Assembly: GCA_016875645.1 (NCBI GenBank)
Contig: VGPE01000136.1
Coordinates: 1 to 7,556, forward strand
From: Chloroflexota bacterium
Lineage (GTDB): Bacteria; Chloroflexota; Limnocylindria; Limnocylindrales; CSP1-4
Length of the DNA: 7,556 nucleotides
Reading direction: 5' to 3'
In this document: positions 5,405 to 7,556 of the stretch, piece by piece
How positions within the stretch are numbered: the first letter of the stretch is position 1
Layout of the letters: each line of letters begins with the position of its first letter
Position numbers and translations under genes: made by a program
The notes under the pieces: model-generated
Databases searched by the model: none
Seen by the model: the letters and a program-made list of their open reading frames with translations, nothing else
What the model was told of the DNA's origin: nothing

Positions 5405-6243
5405 GCGCGCTCGCTGCGCGGCTCCGTGCCGTCTCCGGCTGGCAGACCACCCTTGCCGTCGCGCTCTTCGCGCTGGGCTTCCTGGTCACCGCGCAGCTGC
5501 GGTCGGAGGCGCCACGCGTGCGCTACACGACCCATGAACGCGCGCCCCTGGTCGAGACGGCGCTCGGACTCCAGGCGCAGCAGGACCAGCTCAAGGCACG
5601 GATCCTGGACCTGCGGGGGCAGATCGAGGACATCGAACGTCGAAGCCAGGGCAACGAGACGCTTGTCCGCCAGGTGAACACCGACCTCGAACGGGCCCGG
5701 ACAGCCGCCGGCCTGCGGCCCATGGAGGGCACCGGAGTGGTGCTCCAGTTGCAGGACTCGACTGGCCAGCCGCAGCCCGGTGACAACCAGGGCGATTACC
5801 TCGTTACGGCCCTCGACCTGCGAACGACCGTCGAACAACTGTGGCTCGCGGGGGCGGAGTCGATCGCGGTGAACGGGGAACGCATCGTCTCGGCCACCGC
5901 AATTCTCGACATCGGGGGCACGATCCTCGTCAACTCGGCCTACCTCGCCCCGCCGTACCAGATCGCCGCGATCGGCCCGACCGACCTCTACGAGCGCTTG
6001 AGCGAGCGGCCCGAGTTCCGGGCGCTGGTCCGCGACCGCGCCGAGGCGTTCGGCGTCCAGATCTCCTTCGCGGAGCTTGACGACGTGCAGGTCGCGGCAT
6101 ATGCGGGCATCGTCAACCTGCGCTATGCGCGCCCGGTCCCGTCGGCCACGCCAGCGCCCTCGGGCTCGGCCACGCCGGGCGCGACCGACGACTTGACATC
6201 GCCGGCTGGCTCGTCCGGTCACACCCTGCCCCCTTCACCCTGA
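5401..6243 (+). CDS. DUF881 family membrane protein, first of a pair
   Basis: This 280-residue protein is a full-length DUF881 member (family of Bacillus YlxW/YlxX and mycobacterial Rv1823/Rv1825). Residues 17-34 are one membrane helix after a short positive N-terminus. About 50-103 form a likely coiled coil with heptad Leu/Ile. The conserved core starts with GTGVVLQLQDS (110-120) and continues with YLVTALDLRTTVEQLWLAGA (133-152), SIAVNGERI (154-162) and PPYQIAAIG (184-192). The last ~35 residues are a Pro/Ser/Thr tail without structure. The N-terminus should be inside and the DUF881 domain outside. Biochemical function of the family is not established. The gene follows the peptidase by 22 bases and overlaps the second DUF881 gene by one base (TGATG). 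Confidence 0.88.
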   Translation: MSALAARLRAVSGWQTTLAVALFALGFLVTAQLRSEAPRVRYTTHERAPLVETALGLQAQQDQLKARILDLRGQIEDIERRSQGNETLVRQVNTDLERARTAAGLRPMEGTGVVLQLQDSTGQPQPGDNQGDYLVTALDLRTTVEQLWLAGAESIAVNGERIVSATAILDIGGTILVNSAYLAPPYQIAAIGPTDLYERLSERPEFRALVRDRAEAFGVQISFAELDDVQVAAYAGIVNLRYARPVPSATPAPSGSATPGATDDLTSPAGSSGHTLPPSP

Positions 6244-6917
6244 TGCGCCGACCGCGGAACGCGATCTCAATCGCCGTGGTTGCGCTCGTGCTGGGCGTGC
6301 TCGTGGTCGTCCAGATTCGCGCGCAGAGCGGGAGCGGCGGCCTCGGAGCCCTGTCCGCTCAGGAGCTCACCGTGCTCGTCGCCAATCTCAATACGCGCAA
6401 CGACCAGTTGCGGACCGAGATCGCCACGCTGGACCAGCAGCTGCGGGCCCTCGCCGCGCGCCAGGCGAGGGGCGAGACCTCGATCGGCCAGCTGCAGGCT
6501 GACCTCCTGCGCCTGCGGACCTGGGCGGGTCTCGACCCCGTCAGCGGACCCGGCGTCCGGATCACGATCGAGGGCCCCATCGATGGGCGCGCAGTCGAGG
6601 GCGTTCTCAACGAGTTGCGCAACGCGGGCGCCGAGGCGATCTCCGTGGAGCAGATCCGCGCCGTCGTCGGCACCGTGGTCGCCGGTGAACGCGGGCTGCT
6701 CAGCGCCGAGGGACAGCGCCTGCCCGCCACGTTCGAGGTCAGCGCCATCGGCAACGCAGAGGCGCTCACTGGGACGCTCACGCGCGCGGGTGGCGTGATC
6801 GCCCAGCTGGCCGCCACCGAGCCTGACGTCCGGCTCACAGTGACCCCCGTCTCGAACCTCCAGCTTCCGGCAACGAGGCGTGATTTCAACCCGATCCATG
6901 GCCGTCCGAAGGTCTGA
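6243..6917 (+). CDS. DUF881 family membrane protein, second (shorter) paralog
   Basis: This 224-residue protein is a divergent paralog of its neighbour. It has a membrane helix at about 8-25 and a coiled-coil stretch at about 40-92 (QELTVLVANLNTRNDQLRTE, then LDQQLRALAARQ). Its DUF881 core begins GPGVRITIEGPI (102-113) and continues ELRNAGAEAISVEQIRAV (124-141) and TFEVSAIGN (163-171). Compared with the first copy it lacks the segment around GDNQGDYLVTALDL and the VNG motif, where it has VEQ. It also lacks the Pro/Ser tail. The ATG lies in the stop of the first copy (TGATG) with no Shine-Dalgarno site, so the two are probably translated together and may form a heteromeric complex through their coiled coils; that last point is inference. 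Confidence 0.83.
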   Translation: MRRPRNAISIAVVALVLGVLVVVQIRAQSGSGGLGALSAQELTVLVANLNTRNDQLRTEIATLDQQLRALAARQARGETSIGQLQADLLRLRTWAGLDPVSGPGVRITIEGPIDGRAVEGVLNELRNAGAEAISVEQIRAVVGTVVAGERGLLSAEGQRLPATFEVSAIGNAEALTGTLTRAGGVIAQLAATEPDVRLTVTPVSNLQLPATRRDFNPIHGRPKV

Positions 6918-6923
6918 TACGCT
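6915..6923 (+). promoter_or_regulatory. Extended -10 box TGATACGCT for the DUF951 gene
   Basis: TGATACGCT matches an extended -10 (TG, one base, TANNNT). Its TGA is also the stop codon of the second DUF881 gene. Seven bases separate TACGCT (6918-6923) from ATG 6931, and no Shine-Dalgarno sequence fits in the gap, so a leaderless transcript is likely. It would give DUF951 and the transporter expression independent of the upstream operon. Confidence 0.45.
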
Positions 6924-6930
6924 CGGCCGG

Positions 6931-7182
6931 ATGACAGAACGAGGCGTCCTCGAGGTCCTGCTCGGGGATGTCGTCCGGCTCCGCCGGCCGCATCCGTGCG
7001 GGAGTCGCGAATGGCTTGTCGATCGACTCGGCGCGGACATCGGCCTTCGCTGCACGGGGTGCGGGCGCCACGTGCTGCTTGAGCGGCGCGCGCTGGAGCG
7101 ACGACTCATCGAGTTCGCCCGGCGCGGCGACCCGGCCGTGACCCGTGCCGTGCACCACCTGTCGCCCGCCGCATCGACTTGA
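6931..7182 (+). CDS. DUF951 family zinc-ribbon-like small protein
   Basis: This 83-residue protein fits the DUF951 pattern closely: GDVVRLRRPHPCG (12-24), W28, then RLGADIGLRCTGCGRHVLLE (32-51) and RRALERRL after it. Cysteines 23, 41 and 44 are the conserved ones and could bind a metal with His21 or His47. The early residues form a short beta-barrel-like segment and the tail beyond residue 66 is variable. The family's role is not known; its size and basic charge would suit nucleic acid binding, which is inference. I chose ATG 6931 over earlier starts because the family pattern begins there and a -10 box lies seven bases upstream. It overlaps the transporter gene by four bases (TTGA). Confidence 0.85.
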   Translation: MTERGVLEVLLGDVVRLRRPHPCGSREWLVDRLGADIGLRCTGCGRHVLLERRALERRLIEFARRGDPAVTRAVHHLSPAAST

Positions 7183-7556
7183 CGCCAGGCGCCCCCGCTC
7201 GGGACGCCGACTCGAGCGCGGCCTCGGTCCTCCGCAACGGGAACTTCCTCCGCCTGTGGCTCGCCCAGCTGGTGACCCAGGTCGGCGGGAACATGGTCCT
7301 CTACGGTCTGACCGTCCTGATCTACTCGGCCACGAACTCGAATGCCGCGGTCAGCGTGCTGCTGCTGACGTTCCTCGTGCCGGCGGTGATCTTCTCCGCC
7401 GTGGCCGGTGTCTACGTCGACCGTTGGGACCGCCGCCTGGTCCTGATCGTCACAAACCTGCTGCGCGCGGCGGCCTTCACCGCGATCTTCTTCGTCCAGG
7501 ACCAGATCCTGCTCGTCTACCTGCTCAACATCTTCATCTCGACGGTGACCACGTTC
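7179..7556 (+). CDS. MFS transporter, MFS_3/DHA3-like (5' part)
   Basis: The first 126 residues of a major facilitator superfamily transporter are present; the rest is beyond the window. FLRLWLAQLVTQVGGNMV begins helix 1 (about 24 onward), helix 2 contains VSVLLLTFLVPAVIFSAVAG, and the loop VYVDRWDRRLVL is the motif-A-type loop between helices 2 and 3 (family form GxxxDRxxRR). Helices 3 and 4 follow. The pattern is closest to the MFS_3/DHA3 group, which includes macrolide and siderophore exporters, so proton-driven export of a small molecule is likely but the substrate is unknown. I chose TTG 7179, which overlaps the previous stop as TTGA. I find no other usable start upstream in frame, and the ATG at 7293 would remove most of helix 1. 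Confidence 0.85.
   Translation, partial: MTPGAPARDADSSAASVLRNGNFLRLWLAQLVTQVGGNMVLYGLTVLIYSATNSNAAVSVLLLTFLVPAVIFSAVAGVYVDRWDRRLVLIVTNLLRAAAFTAIFFVQDQILLVYLLNIFISTVTTF

Overview
The window is high-GC (roughly 70% by eye), densely coded DNA with every credible gene on the + strand. Third codon positions are almost all G or C, and genes are packed with 1- to 4-base overlaps. Two DUF881 membrane proteins in tandem, a DUF951 zinc-ribbon-like protein, a peptidase-MA-type zinc protease on a Pro/Thr/Ala stalk, and leaderless starts placed six or seven bases after TATCCT/TACGCT boxes together suggest a high-GC Chloroflexota bacterium (Limnocylindria/Ellin6529-like). A high-GC actinobacterium is the main alternative. 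This assignment is inference; no rRNA or phylogenetic marker is present.

Left part (1-547): the last 17 codons of an upstream gene, then about 490 bases with no credible gene but several inverted repeats and one 9-bp direct repeat. Next (548-2077) comes one uninterrupted reading frame that seems to hold two unrelated modules. The first is a small beta-type protein made of two copies of the same ~58-residue unit. The second starts at an internal ATG (1142) with its own -10 box and carries a cysteinyl-tRNA-synthetase-like C-terminal segment joined to a degenerate family-2-type glycosyltransferase domain. No stop codon separates them.

Central part (2102-6917): a probable operon behind a TATCCT box. 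It runs from a possible 54-residue leaderless small protein, to a membrane-anchored family-5 solute-binding protein with no transporter partner in view, to a secreted HExxH metallopeptidase with a C-terminal membrane anchor (ATGA overlap), then two DUF881 proteins (the second joined by TGATG). All four larger products are predicted to sit at the membrane facing outward, so the unit looks like an envelope-associated module. How the parts cooperate is unknown.

Right part (6915-7556): an extended -10 box built on the stop codon of the second DUF881 gene drives a probably leaderless DUF951 gene. This overlaps by four bases (TTGA) the start of an MFS_3-type drug-exporter-like transporter that runs off the window.

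The least ordinary items are the missing stop between the two modules of the 548-2077 frame, the CysS-tail/glycosyltransferase-like protein, and the recurring leaderless promoter geometry. I see no CRISPR array, phage or insertion-sequence gene, tRNA or rRNA.
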